Source: Mycolicibacterium aurum (lineage in GTDB: Bacteria; Actinomycetota; Actinomycetes; Mycobacteriales; Mycobacteriaceae). From it: 64,000 nt of DNA. The notes beneath the pieces are model-generated. The model was not told the DNA's origin and searched no databases. It worked only from the letters and a program-made list of their open reading frames with translations. The stretch is from contig LT549889.1 of the NCBI GenBank assembly GCA_900078775.1, forward strand, positions 1,364,001 to 1,428,000, read 5' to 3'. The translations under genes and the position numbers were made by a program. Shown in pieces: positions 36,530-43,873 of the stretch. Numbering within the stretch: position 1 is the stretch's first letter; the number at the start of each line of letters is the position of its first letter.

Positions 36530-37567
36530 ATGCAAAGTGCGGGTGAGGTCGCGGGTCTGACGGATCGGCACCCCAGAGTTACCCCCGAGCGGTTGGTCGC
36601 GCAGCTGGTGCCGCCGCCCACCTTCGCCGACGTCAGCTTCGACAGCTACCGGCCCGATCCGGGGGAGCCGTCGCAGGCCGCCGCGGTCGGGCACTGCCGG
36701 ACGTTCTGCGAGCAGGCCGCCGAGCGGCGGGCCGGGAAGAAGAAGCTGTTCGGCAAGCGCGAGGTGCTGCCCGGGGTCGGGGTCTACCTCGACGGCGGGT
36801 TCGGTGTGGGCAAGACCCACCTGCTGGCCTCGACGTACTACACGCTGTCCGGCGGGGAGGCCAAGACCGCGTTCGCGACGTTCGGTGAGCTGACCCAGCT
36901 GGCCGGGGTGTTCGGGTTCACCGAGTGCATCGACCTGCTCGGCGAGTACACGGTGCTGTGCATCGACGAGTTCGAGCTCGACGATCCGGGCAACACCACG
37001 CTTATCTCCCGGTTGCTCTCGGCGTTGGTGGAGCGTGGCGTGTCCATCGCGGCCACCTCGAACACGCTGCCCGAGCAGCTCGGTGAGGGCCGGTTCGCCG
37101 CGCAGGACTTCATGCGCGAGATCCACACGCTGTCCGCGATCTTCACCACCATCCGGATCGAGGGCCCCGACTACCGGCATCGCGGGCTGCCGCCGGCGCC
37201 GGAGCCGTTGAGCGACGAACAGGTCCGCACCGCGGCCGCAGCCGCGAAACCCGGTGCCACGCTGGACGATTTCGATGCGCTGTGCGCGCATCTGGCGACC
37301 ATGCACCCGTCGCGCTATCACGCGCTGATCGACGACGTCACCCAGGTGTTCATCACCGGCGTGCACCCGATCGAGGATCAGAGCGTGGCGCTGCGGCTGG
37401 TGGCGCTGACCGACCGGCTGTACGACGCGGGTGTTCCGGTGCTGGCCTCGGGCACCAAGCTCGACACCATCTTCAGCGACGAGATGGTCGCCGGCGGGTT
37501 CCGCAAGAAGTACCTGCGGGCCACCTCCCGGCTGCTGGCCCTGACCGCGGCCGCGCAGAGCGCCTAG
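36530..37567 (+). CDS. zapE: Cell division ATPase ZapE (AFG1-like)
   Basis: 345 residues from the ATG at 36530; GTG 36521 and ATG 36503 are alternatives. AFG1/ZapE AAA-type ATPase: Walker A DGGFGVGKTHLLAS, Walker B VLCIDEFELDDPGNT, sensor region AATSNTLPEQLGEGRF, and QDFMREIHTLSAIFTTIRIE. In E. coli ZapE acts on Z-rings under stress. The 3' end overlaps the convergent GNAT gene by 4 bp. Confidence 0.9.
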   Translation: MQSAGEVAGLTDRHPRVTPERLVAQLVPPPTFADVSFDSYRPDPGEPSQAAAVGHCRTFCEQAAERRAGKKKLFGKREVLPGVGVYLDGGFGVGKTHLLASTYYTLSGGEAKTAFATFGELTQLAGVFGFTECIDLLGEYTVLCIDEFELDDPGNTTLISRLLSALVERGVSIAATSNTLPEQLGEGRFAAQDFMREIHTLSAIFTTIRIEGPDYRHRGLPPAPEPLSDEQVRTAAAAAKPGATLDDFDALCAHLATMHPSRYHALIDDVTQVFITGVHPIEDQSVALRLVALTDRLYDAGVPVLASGTKLDTIFSDEMVAGGFRKKYLRATSRLLALTAAAQSA

Positions 37568-38088
37568 CTGTTTCGCACCATCACATAGTCGTTCTCGATC
37601 CGGTCCCCGAGCCGGAAGGTCTTGGTGCCGCCGACCCGGAACCCGAACTTGGTGTAGAACCGTTGCGCGCGTTCGTTGTTCTGATTGACGCCGAGCCACA
37701 CGCAGGCCGCGCCGGATCGCGCGCCGCGCTCCAGCGACTCGGTCATCAGCGCCGCGGACACCCCGGTGCCGTGCACCTCGGGCAGCGCGTACATCTTGGA
37801 GATCTCCAGGGCCGGGCGCAGCGGCACCGCCTGCTGCACATCCGGGTCGTCGGGCACGCCGTGAATCAGCATGGCGTAGCCGGTGATTCGGTCGTCATCG
37901 CGGGCGATCAGCAGGATCCGCTGCGGGTCGGCGAGGTAGTCGGCGAAGCTGTCGGCGGTCAGATTCTCCGCGATGAACACGGCCGCGTTGGCCGGGGTGA
38001 CACTCGGCGGGCAGGCCAGCGGGAAGGTGACCGCGGCGACGGCGGCGAGTTCGCTCAGGTCGGCGGGGCCGGGTTCCTCGATGCGCAC
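37564..38088 (-). CDS. GNAT-family N-acetyltransferase (Rv2669-like)
   Basis: 174 residues. GNAT motif A is ISKMYALPEVHGTGVSAALM (acetyl-CoA pyrophosphate loop VHGTGVS) and motif B is WLGVNQNNERAQRFYTKFGF. Start MRIEEPGPADLSELAAVAA is typical. The acceptor substrate is unknown. It ends MVRNS overlapping zapE's stop. Confidence 0.9.
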   Translation of the reverse strand: MRIEEPGPADLSELAAVAAVTFPLACPPSVTPANAAVFIAENLTADSFADYLADPQRILLIARDDDRITGYAMLIHGVPDDPDVQQAVPLRPALEISKMYALPEVHGTGVSAALMTESLERGARSGAACVWLGVNQNNERAQRFYTKFGFRVGGTKTFRLGDRIENDYVMVRNS

Positions 38089-38092
38089 CCGG

Positions 38093-38635
38093 TCAGGGTA
38101 GCGGGGTGCCCGGCTGCCAGATGTTCCACTGCGCCAGGTGGGTTCCGGTCTGCGGGTTGATCATCACCACGTTGGTGACCAGGGCGCGGTAGACGTCCCA
38201 GTAGACGCCGCCGGTGACGGTCGACCCTGGAGGCGCGTTGAGCAACACCTTCTCCAGCGCGTCGGGGGCGTCGGTGTGCTTGGAGGCGTACGCGTCGGCG
38301 TAGGGGGTCACCCCGTTGAACGTGGTGGACAGCGCCAGCTTGTACGGGTTGGGCGCGGAGATGACGTGCACCGTGACGTTGGCGCGCCACGGGCCGCCCT
38401 GGGCGCGCCAGCGCGGGGAGCCGTTCCAGCCCCAGCCCGGGGGAACCTCGGCGGGCAGCACGTCGTGCACGGTGACGTCGGCGACGAAGTCTCCGAACTC
38501 GACGCGCAGCGTCTCACCGAGGTTGCCGATCGGGGTGACGGCGGCCGTCGCGGGCGGGGCGATGCCGATCGCCACCGCGGCCGTGAGGCTCGTCAGGAGA
38601 ACTGCGAACCAGGACCGCGTCTTTGCCAATCGCAT
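38093..38635 (-). CDS. Secreted protein (Rv2668-like)
   Basis: 180 residues from the ATG at 38633-38635; an ATG three codons upstream is possible. A signal peptide (RLAKTRSWFAVLLTSLTAAV) has a probable AxA cleavage site after APPATAA. The mature part is about 150 residues, beta-rich in appearance (LRVEFGDFVADVTVHDVLPA, ANVTVHVISAPNPYKLALST). No enzymatic motif. Conserved in mycobacteria, function unknown. Only 4 bp after it starts the GNAT gene on the same strand. Confidence 0.82.
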   Translation of the reverse strand: MRLAKTRSWFAVLLTSLTAAVAIGIAPPATAAVTPIGNLGETLRVEFGDFVADVTVHDVLPAEVPPGWGWNGSPRWRAQGGPWRANVTVHVISAPNPYKLALSTTFNGVTPYADAYASKHTDAPDALEKVLLNAPPGSTVTGGVYWDVYRALVTNVVMINPQTGTHLAQWNIWQPGTPLP

Positions 38636-38672
38636 GCAACGCATGATGGCACATGCTTGTCCGACCGGTGTC

Positions 38673-39383
38673 CTACAGCGGCGGATCCGGTTTCATTCCC
38701 GCGACGGAGGCGAGCATCTTGATCAGCGAGGCGGTGACGACCTCCTTGTCGACGCCCGATCCGTATAGCGGGCCGTCGCCGTCCTCGGACTCCAGCAGCG
38801 CCAGCAGGATGTGCTCGGTCCCGATGTAGTTGTGCCCCAGTCGAAGAGCCTCCCGGAAGGTCAGCTCCAGCACCTTCTTGGCCGGTCCGCTGAAGGGCAC
38901 CAGGTCCAGCTCCTGGCCGGTGGAGGCCGGCAGAGTGACCGCCGCGCGGATCTGCTCGGGCTCGGCGCCATGGGCTCTCAGCAGGGCCGCAGCCAGCGAG
39001 TCGGTATCAGCGAGCAGGCCCAGGATCAGGTGCTCGGGGGTGATCTCGGTGTTGCCGGCGTCGCGGGCCGCGGTCTGGGCGGCCACCACGGCGGTGCGGG
39101 CCCGCGGGGTGAAGCGGGCGAAGCCCTCGTTGGGATCGATGGTGTCGCTCTTGGGGACGAAGCGTTTCTGGGCGGCCTGTTTGGTGACGCCCATGCTGTT
39201 GCCGATGTCGGTCCAGGAGGCGCCGGAGCGGCGGGCCTGATCGACGAAATGGCCGATCAGGTGGTCGGCGACCTCGCCGAGGTGTTCGGCGGCGAGGACG
39301 GCGTCGGAGAGTTGGTCCAGGGCATCGGCGTGCACGGACTTGATCGCGCGGATCAGGGTGTCCAGGCTGACGGACTCGGTCAT
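38673..39383 (-). CDS. clpC2: ClpC2: HTH plus double Clp-N domain, no ATPase
   Basis: 236 residues. An N-terminal helical region contains a helix-turn-helix (GASWTDIGNSMGVTKQAAQK, about residues 54-73). Two Clp N-terminal repeats follow (FTPRARTAVVAAQTAARDAG ... TPEHLILGLLADTDSLAAAL and FREALRLGHNYIGTEHILLA). There is no AAA+ module. The M. tuberculosis protein binds ClpC1-targeting antibiotics such as cyclomarin and can act as a sink. Two operator-like inverted repeats cover its promoter, suggesting autoregulation through the HTH. Confidence 0.92.
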   Translation of the reverse strand: MTESVSLDTLIRAIKSVHADALDQLSDAVLAAEHLGEVADHLIGHFVDQARRSGASWTDIGNSMGVTKQAAQKRFVPKSDTIDPNEGFARFTPRARTAVVAAQTAARDAGNTEITPEHLILGLLADTDSLAAALLRAHGAEPEQIRAAVTLPASTGQELDLVPFSGPAKKVLELTFREALRLGHNYIGTEHILLALLESEDGDGPLYGSGVDKEVVTASLIKMLASVAGMKPDPPL

Positions 39384-39385
39384 AC

Positions 39386-39430
39386 GTCAACCGTAGGTTG
39401 ACTATGAAGGATCGTCAACCGTGAGTTGAC
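39386..39430 (-). promoter_or_regulatory. clpC2 promoter with two identical operators
   Basis: Two inverted repeats GTCAAC-N5-GTTGAC occupy 39386-39402 and 39414-39430, centres 28 bp apart. On the minus strand -35 TTGACG (39418-39413) and -10 TACGGT (39395-39390) are 17 nt apart, and the ATG follows 6 nt later, predicting a leaderless mRNA. Each repeat overlaps one promoter element. Confidence 0.8.
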
Positions 39431-39431
39431 T

Positions 39432-39908
39432 TCAGGGCCGGGGGTAGCCGCGGTGCACGGTGCGGTCGAGGATGCCCAGGGTGGCGCGCAGCGCGGTCTC
39501 CGGGATCACCGGGAAGATGCCGGTCTCCCGCCAGGTGTCGCCGATGGCCGACCAGTCGTAGAACGAGGTGACCACCGTGGCGTCGGCGGCCGGTTCCAGC
39601 CGGTAGCCGTAGACGTGGCCGATCGGCGGGTCGATGTTGCCGAGGATGGTCCAGGCGATCAGCCGGTCCTGCTCGAACTCGGTGATGTCGACCGTCACGT
39701 CGTAGCGGCCCATCGGAAAGTCGTTCAGCGCTTCACGATCCATGTGCACCACGAACCGGTCGCCGGCCTTGCGGGCAGGCTCGCCGGTGGCGGCCTGCAG
39801 CATTCCGGAGGCGTCGATGGCCACGTGGCCCTGCGGGTCGCTCAGCACCGCGAAGATGTCGGCGGCCGGTGCGGCGATGGTGCGCTGCACTTCGATGCGG
39901 TCGGTCAT
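39432..39908 (-). CDS. SRPBCC-family protein
   Basis: 158 residues starting MTDRIEVQRTIAAPAADIFA, the standard polyketide-cyclase/START-like opening. It continues with LSDPQGHVAIDASGMLQAAT, DRFVVHMDREALNDFPMGRY and a helical C-terminus (LRATLGILDRTVHRG). Ligand unknown. Its stop codon is 1 bp from the clpC2 operator region. Confidence 0.85.
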   Translation of the reverse strand: MTDRIEVQRTIAAPAADIFAVLSDPQGHVAIDASGMLQAATGEPARKAGDRFVVHMDREALNDFPMGRYDVTVDITEFEQDRLIAWTILGNIDPPIGHVYGYRLEPAADATVVTSFYDWSAIGDTWRETGIFPVIPETALRATLGILDRTVHRGYPRP

Positions 39909-39931
39909 GATCCGAGGCTACTGTCGCAGGC

Positions 39932-40117
39932 ATGCGTATCGCAGTGCTGATCATCGGAATCGTCGTCGCCCTGTTCGGGACGTTGTTCGCGCTGCAAGGC
40001 TTCGGGGCGGTCGGCGGCAGCCCGATGAGCAACACCACGACCTGGTCGGTGCTCGGGCCGATCATCGCGCTGATCGGGATCGGGATCGCCGGGTACGCGT
40101 GGCGGTCGAAGGCCTGA
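39932..40117 (+). CDS. 61-residue two-helix membrane protein
   Basis: MRIAVLIIGIVVALFGTLFA is the first helix and TWSVLGPIIALIGIGIAGYA the second, ending in WRSKA. Start ATG at 39932, 23 bp from the divergent SRPBCC gene. Similar short proteins are common in mycobacteria; role unknown. Confidence 0.65.
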   Translation: MRIAVLIIGIVVALFGTLFALQGFGAVGGSPMSNTTTWSVLGPIIALIGIGIAGYAWRSKA

Positions 40118-40120
40118 CTT

Positions 40121-40148
40121 TTGACTCATCCCGCCCGCCGTGTAACGT
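40121..40148 (+). promoter_or_regulatory. Promoter of the aromatic leader
   Basis: TTGACT (40121-40126), 16 nt, TAACGT (40143-40148), then GTG at 40156, so the leader-peptide mRNA would itself be leaderless. Confidence 0.55.
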
Positions 40149-40155
40149 GGCCGGG

Positions 40156-40230
40156 GTGAACATCCGTGTGTGCGCCGGCTATTGGCGCTTTATCGAGGCT
40201 CCGGGCGGAGCCGATAAAGCGCAGCACTAA
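40156..40230 (+). CDS. Leader peptide of class I DAHP synthase attenuator
   Basis: 24 codons from GTG: starts MNIRVCAGYWRFIEAP and ends ADKAQH. Tyr, Trp and Phe codons sit together (TAT 40180, TGG 40183, TTT 40189, with Arg between), covering all three end products of the pathway that DAHP synthase opens. Such clustering is what ribosome-mediated attenuation needs. A comparable leader (aroR) precedes aroF in Corynebacterium glutamicum. The coding stretch overlaps the first hairpin. Confidence 0.85.
   Translation: MNIRVCAGYWRFIEAPGGADKAQH
40185..40222 (+). promoter_or_regulatory. Attenuator hairpin 1 and alternative pairing segment
   Basis: A 16-bp stem: GCGCTTTATC (40185-40194) pairs with GATAAAGCGC (40213-40222) and GGCTCC (40197-40202) with GGAGCC (40207-40212), loop GGGC. 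GGCTCCGGG (40197-40205) is also exactly complementary to CCCGGAGCC at 40243-40251, giving a mutually exclusive fold. Confidence 0.85.
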
Positions 40231-40254
40231 GCGACGCATCCACCCGGAGCCCGA

Positions 40255-40290
40255 GGCAGTGACCCACGCGGTCGCTGCCTTTCGTCATTA
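40255..40290 (+). terminator. Attenuator terminator
   Basis: GGCAGTGACC (40255-40264) pairs with GGTCGCTGCC (40270-40279) with one wobble pair and loop CACGC, followed by TTTCGTCATT. It lies between the leader peptide and the DAHP synthase start. Confidence 0.7.
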
Positions 40291-40342
40291 AAGGGCGCCC
40301 GGGAATGTGGCTCAGGTGCCCACCACCAGGAAGGTACCTCCC

Positions 40343-41394
40343 ATGAATCTGGCGCAGACCGCCACCGCACCAGCGACATCGGACCGTCGGATACGCAGCT
40401 TCAGCGAGATCCCCAGCCCGCACGATGTGCTCAGCGAGTTCCCGCTGGGCGCCCGGCGGGCCGAGCGGGTCGCCCGCGACCGTGACGAGATCGCCGATAT
40501 CCTGGCCGGCCGTGACGACCGCCTGCTCGTGGTCGTCGGCCCCTGCTCGGTGCACGACACGGAGGCCGCGCTGGATTACGCCAGCCGGCTGGTCAAGATC
40601 GCCGACGAACTCGGCGACCGGCTCAAGATCGTGATGCGGGTCTACTTCGAGAAGCCGCGCACCACCATCGGCTGGAAGGGCCTGATCAACGATCCCGGCA
40701 TGGACGGCACCTTCGACGTGGCGCGGGGTCTGCGCACGGCGCGGCAACTGCTGCTCGACATCATCGACATCGGTCTGCCGGTCGGCTGCGAGTTCCTCGA
40801 ACCCACCAGCCCGCAGTACATCGCGGATGCGGTCGCCTGGGGTGCCATCGGTGCCCGCACCACCGAATCGCAGGTGCACCGCCAGCTCGCGTCGGGCCTG
40901 TCGATGCCGGTCGGGTTCAAGAACGGCACCGACGGCAACATCCAGGTCGCCGTGGACGGGGTCAAAGCCGCCGCCGCCGAGCATGTCTTCTTCGGCATGG
41001 ACGATATGGGCCGCGGCGCGCTGGTCACCACCGCCGGCAACGAGGACTGCCACGTCATCCTGCGCGGCGGCACCACCGGACCCAACTGTGACGCCGAGGC
41101 CGTGCAGGCCACCGCGGACAAGCTGATCGCCGCCGGCCTGCCGGGCCGGGTCGTGATCGACTGCAGCCACGCCAATTCGGGCAAGGACCACATCCGCCAG
41201 GCCGGGGTGGCCGCCGAGGTCGCCCAGCTGGTCCGGGACGGACTGCCGGTCAGCGGTGTCATGCTGGAGAGCTTCCTGGTCGCCGGGGCCCAGGCCCCGA
41301 GGCCCGCCCGCTCACCTACGGACAGTCGGTCACCGACAAGTGCATGGATTGGGCGGCAACCGATCTGGTACTGCGTGAGCTCGCTTCCCGCTGA
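40343..41394 (+). CDS. Class I DAHP synthase, with C-terminal frameshift
   Basis: First step of the shikimate pathway: phosphoenolpyruvate plus erythrose-4-phosphate. It is the E. coli AroF/G/H type, not the class II enzyme usual in mycobacteria: LLVVVGPCSVHDTEAALDYA, RVYFEKPRTTIGWKGLINDP, GAIGARTTESQVHRQLASGL, GFKNGTDGNIQVAV and IDCSHANSGKDHIRQ. As written, the frame departs from the family after AGAQAP and ends at 41401. A one-base correction near 41297-41299 restores EARPLTYGQSVTDKCMDWAA and a TGA at 41392-41394, the coordinates given here. Sequencing error or real mutation cannot be told apart. Confidence 0.9.
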
Positions 41395-41445
41395 CGGGTA
41401 GGTCGCCGAGCCCGATCACGAGCCCGCGGCCACTAGCATTCGGCC

Positions 41446-41877
41446 ATGGCCAAACTCGAACTGTCCCGCGAACTGTCACTCACCCCGCAGACAGCGTGGG
41501 ATCACGCGTCGAATCTCGGTGCGCTGGGGGACTGGATGGTCATGCACGAGGGGTGGCGCAGTGACATTCCAGATGAGCTGAGCGTGGGCACCACCCTGAT
41601 CGGGGTGGCGGGGGCCAAGGGCATGCGTAACCGCGTCACGTGGACGGTGCGCCGGATGGACCCGCCACATCTGCTCGAGGTCACCGGTAAGGGCGTGGGC
41701 GGCACGAAGTACGGGATGACGCTGGAGGTGAGGCCCACCGGCGCGGGGTGCACCTTCTTCGTCACCCTCGAGTTGGGCGGCGCGCCGCTGTTCGGCCCGA
41801 TCGGGTCGGTCGCGGCCCGCACCGTCAAGGGCGACATCGAGCGTTCGATCGAGAGGTTCGAGACGCTCTACGCCTGA
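41446..41877 (+). CDS. SRPBCC protein, Rv0910-like
   Basis: 143 residues starting MAKLELSRELSLTPQTAWDH. Core: ASNLGALGDWMVMHEGWRSD, GMRNRVTWTVRRMDPPHLLE, and C-terminal helix GSVAARTVKGDIERSIERFE. It resembles Rv0910-family proteins, described as toxins of a type II pair, but no antitoxin gene is adjacent here, so a lipid or small-ligand binding role is equally possible. Confidence 0.8.
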   Translation: MAKLELSRELSLTPQTAWDHASNLGALGDWMVMHEGWRSDIPDELSVGTTLIGVAGAKGMRNRVTWTVRRMDPPHLLEVTGKGVGGTKYGMTLEVRPTGAGCTFFVTLELGGAPLFGPIGSVAARTVKGDIERSIERFETLYA

Positions 41878-41983
41878 TCAGCGTAGCGTCGTTGGTATCA
41901 GCGTTTTTCCCGCGCGACTACATGGAGCGTGTCCTCGCTGATGCGAATATCGGCCCTCTCGCGGCCGAGATAGGAGCGTCGTC

Positions 41984-42520
41984 ATGGCGCCTCAGCAGAC
42001 ACGCAAAACCGATCAGGACACCACGGTGCCGGCGCATACACCGCGGCTGCGGCTGAAAGCCAAGGCCGCCCAGAGCGGATTCGTCGACGGGGCATGGTGG
42101 CCGCACACCGATGACCTTGCCGCCGAACTACCGGATCTACTCGCGGTGCTGTCGGTACGGCTGGGCCGCATCGACCGCGTGTTGTACCGCCTGGGTGCCT
42201 GGGCGGCGGCACCGCGCAGACTCAGCACCGGAGGCCGGGTGGTGCATCTGGATGGATACCGGCTTCAGCCGCTCAACACCATTGAAGTTGTCGGCTTGGA
42301 CGGCAACCACAACCGGGTCACCCTTCTGGTGGTTCCGCCCCATACCGACGCCGACGACGCTCATGACGCGATGATGACCGCAGCCGAGGCCGGTAACGCG
42401 GCCACTGTCGACGGGCTGCTCACGATCAGCTCAGATGGCCGCGACAGGCGCACGGAGGCCGCCGGTGCTCGACAGCGCTGGGAAGCAGAAGGCGGAGTAC
42501 CAGCGCCACTGCTGACGTGA
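41984..42520 (+). CDS. DUF5994 protein (first of a pair)
   Basis: 178 residues. After a polar start comes the DUF5994 core PRLRLKAKAAQSGFVDGAWW, PHTDDLAAELPDLLAVLSVR, LGRIDRVLYRLGAWAAAPRR, and the end of the fold LQPLNTIEVVGLDGNHNRVT with LLVVPPHTDADDAHDAMMTA. Function unknown. Overlaps the next, distantly related DUF5994 gene by 4 bp. Confidence 0.85.
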   Translation: MAPQQTRKTDQDTTVPAHTPRLRLKAKAAQSGFVDGAWWPHTDDLAAELPDLLAVLSVRLGRIDRVLYRLGAWAAAPRRLSTGGRVVHLDGYRLQPLNTIEVVGLDGNHNRVTLLVVPPHTDADDAHDAMMTAAEAGNAATVDGLLTISSDGRDRRTEAAGARQRWEAEGGVPAPLLT

Positions 42521-43026
42521 GTGCCGGCGTGACCAGGTTGGCTGCTCCGCGGCGGTGTGCACGACCGGTGCGGGTGCTGTTGGCGCAGCGGTTGGGTGGC
42601 GGCGTCGATGGCGGCTGGTGGCCGGCATCTGAGGCGTTGGCAGATGAACTCGTCGATGTGGTCGCGATCTTGCAGCAGCAGTTGGGTGGGATCGTCGATA
42701 TTCGGCTGAACTGGTCGGAAACCGACGGGCAGCTCGATCTGGCGAGCATGGCCGTCGGCAGCCGCCGATGGCCGGTAAGTGCCCGACTCGGCGGCCGTCC
42801 ACGCCTGATCAAGATCGTTGGAAAGGCCGGTGCCGCCACGCTGTTGGTGGTGCCGCCCAGAACGTCGCCGGCGTTGGGGGTTTTGGTGATGCGCTGCGCC
42901 GCGGGGAGACCCGTCGATGACGAAGGTCGTCAGACTCCGGCATTCGATACCGCCCGCAGGGTCCTTGATGCCGCAGTCCTGGAGTCGGGCCGCTGGGGTC
43001 AACTCACATGTACGGGTGCCCGGTAG
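42517..43026 (+). CDS. DUF5994 protein (second of a pair)
   Basis: 169 residues from the GTG at 42517. Same architecture as its neighbour, more diverged: RVLLAQRLGGGVDGGWWPAS, EALADELVDVVAILQQQLGG, DIRLNWSETDGQLD, and GAATLLVVPPRTSPALGVLV. Translational coupling (GTGA) suggests the two act together, perhaps as a heterodimer; that is inference. Confidence 0.8.
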   Translation: MSAGVTRLAAPRRCARPVRVLLAQRLGGGVDGGWWPASEALADELVDVVAILQQQLGGIVDIRLNWSETDGQLDLASMAVGSRRWPVSARLGGRPRLIKIVGKAGAATLLVVPPRTSPALGVLVMRCAAGRPVDDEGRQTPAFDTARRVLDAAVLESGRWGQLTCTGAR

Positions 43027-43063
43027 CGCGCGTGGACCCCGTTGGCGGGGGACAGGAGGTCAG

Positions 43064-43240
43064 ATGATGATGATGATGCGTGCGGTGTTCCGACGCTTCT
43101 TCGTGGCGGGTGAACCGGCGGCCAGTCGCGCCGCCGAGGACCGCAGGACCACCGACGGGATACGTCGTCGCGCGCGATTCGCGGACTGTTGCCGTGACAA
43201 CCGGTTGGCACATCAGCGCCGATGCGATCGGCGCCGGTGA
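43064..43240 (+). CDS. Possible 58-codon ORF starting with five ATG codons
   Basis: AGGAGGT at 43055-43060 precedes (ATG)5 at 43064-43078, an ideal ribosome-binding arrangement. The protein MMMMMRAVFRRFFVAGEPAA then becomes very Arg-rich, which is also what a chance GC-rich frame looks like. Function unknown and reality uncertain. Confidence 0.35.
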   Translation: MMMMMRAVFRRFFVAGEPAASRAAEDRRTTDGIRRRARFADCCRDNRLAHQRRCDRRR

Positions 43241-43260
43241 CGGTTTCCCATCGAGACTGT

Positions 43261-43276
43261 TCGAACATATGATCGA
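43261..43276 (+). promoter_or_regulatory. LexA-box-like palindrome
   Basis: TCGAACATATGATCGA differs from TCGAAC-N4-GTTCGA at one position and ends 3 bp before the ATG at 43280. Confidence 0.45.
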
Positions 43277-43279
43277 ACC

Positions 43280-43588
43280 ATGGGTGAGCTGCAGAGCCTC
43301 GGACACGGTGGCCAGCCCGTGCGCGAGGTGTTCCGCCGGGTGGACCCGCCGCGCCCCGTGCTGGTCGATCTAGCCGCCCTGTTCCCGCGTCGGCCGCACT
43401 GCCGGTGGGGTCGCTACCACCCGTTCGGGCTGCAGATGCACAAGGTCGTCGAGGGGAAGCTGACCTGCTGGGGGCTCTGCGAGCAGGGCGCCTGGTGGGG
43501 CCTGGTTACCTATCCGATCGCCTTCGGGGCGTCGGAAAGGCCGGTGACGCACTGGATCCCGGCATGGATGCTGGCGACGCGGGACTGA
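43280..43588 (+). CDS. 102-residue hypothetical protein
   Basis: Starts MGELQSLGHGGQPVREVFRR. Compact globular composition rich in Trp and His (PHCRWGRYHPFGLQMHKVVE, LTCWGLCEQGAWWGLVTYPI). No known motif; Cys/His may bind metal. It lies just outside the left end of the integrated element and has a LexA-like box at its start, hinting at DNA-damage control. Confidence 0.65.
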   Translation: MGELQSLGHGGQPVREVFRRVDPPRPVLVDLAALFPRRPHCRWGRYHPFGLQMHKVVEGKLTCWGLCEQGAWWGLVTYPIAFGASERPVTHWIPAWMLATRD

Positions 43589-43644
43589 GGCTCGCCGGTT
43601 CAGTTCGGGTGAATGGTCATGACCAGGCGGGCGCCCAACAGAAA

Positions 43645-43666
43645 AGGCCCGGCGGAAGCCGGGCCT
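43645..43666 (-). terminator. Displaced native terminator of the tRNA cluster
   Basis: AGGCCCGGC-GGAA-GCCGGGCCT forms a perfect 9-bp stem followed by TTTT on the minus strand. It is 15 bp outside the left att repeat, the same distance at which a replacement hairpin lies from the right att repeat. Before insertion it would have followed tRNA-Val directly. On the plus strand it may serve the gene ending at 43588. Confidence 0.75.
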
Positions 43667-43681
43667 GAGCTGTGTGAATCT

Positions 43682-43704
43682 TGGTGCGCGATACTGGGAT
43701 TGAA
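43682..43704 (+). repeat. Left attachment-site core (att) of the element
   Basis: 23 bp identical to 59043-59065. It is the 3' end of tRNA-Val (CCA, acceptor and T arm), starting TGGTGCGCGATACTGGG on the plus strand. Sequence similarity decays on both sides, so this is the exact crossover identity. Confidence 0.93.
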
Positions 43705-43821
43705 GTTGATTTGGCGTGTTTTCTGCCCACGTGCCTGACGTGCAGATATGCCGTCTGAACAGGCCACACGCGAAACAGTATCGTTGCGCTACGCGGAGCC
43801 ATGTGGAAGGTTTGGTAGCTT

Positions 43822-43842
43822 CATTGGGCACGTATTGGGCAC
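43822..43842 (+). repeat. Left arm-type repeat
   Basis: 21 bp identical to 58975-58995, containing ATTGGGCAC twice at 11-bp spacing (43823 and 43834). It lies 31 bp before the integrase start. Likely integrase arm-binding sites. Confidence 0.75.
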
Positions 43843-43873
43843 GCAGCCGCGATACTGACCACCACGGAGAGTC

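Noticed and set aside
41446..41877. Toxin-antitoxin module based on the Rv0910-like protein
   Set aside because: No small antitoxin gene lies next to it; the neighbouring genes are DAHP synthase and DUF5994.
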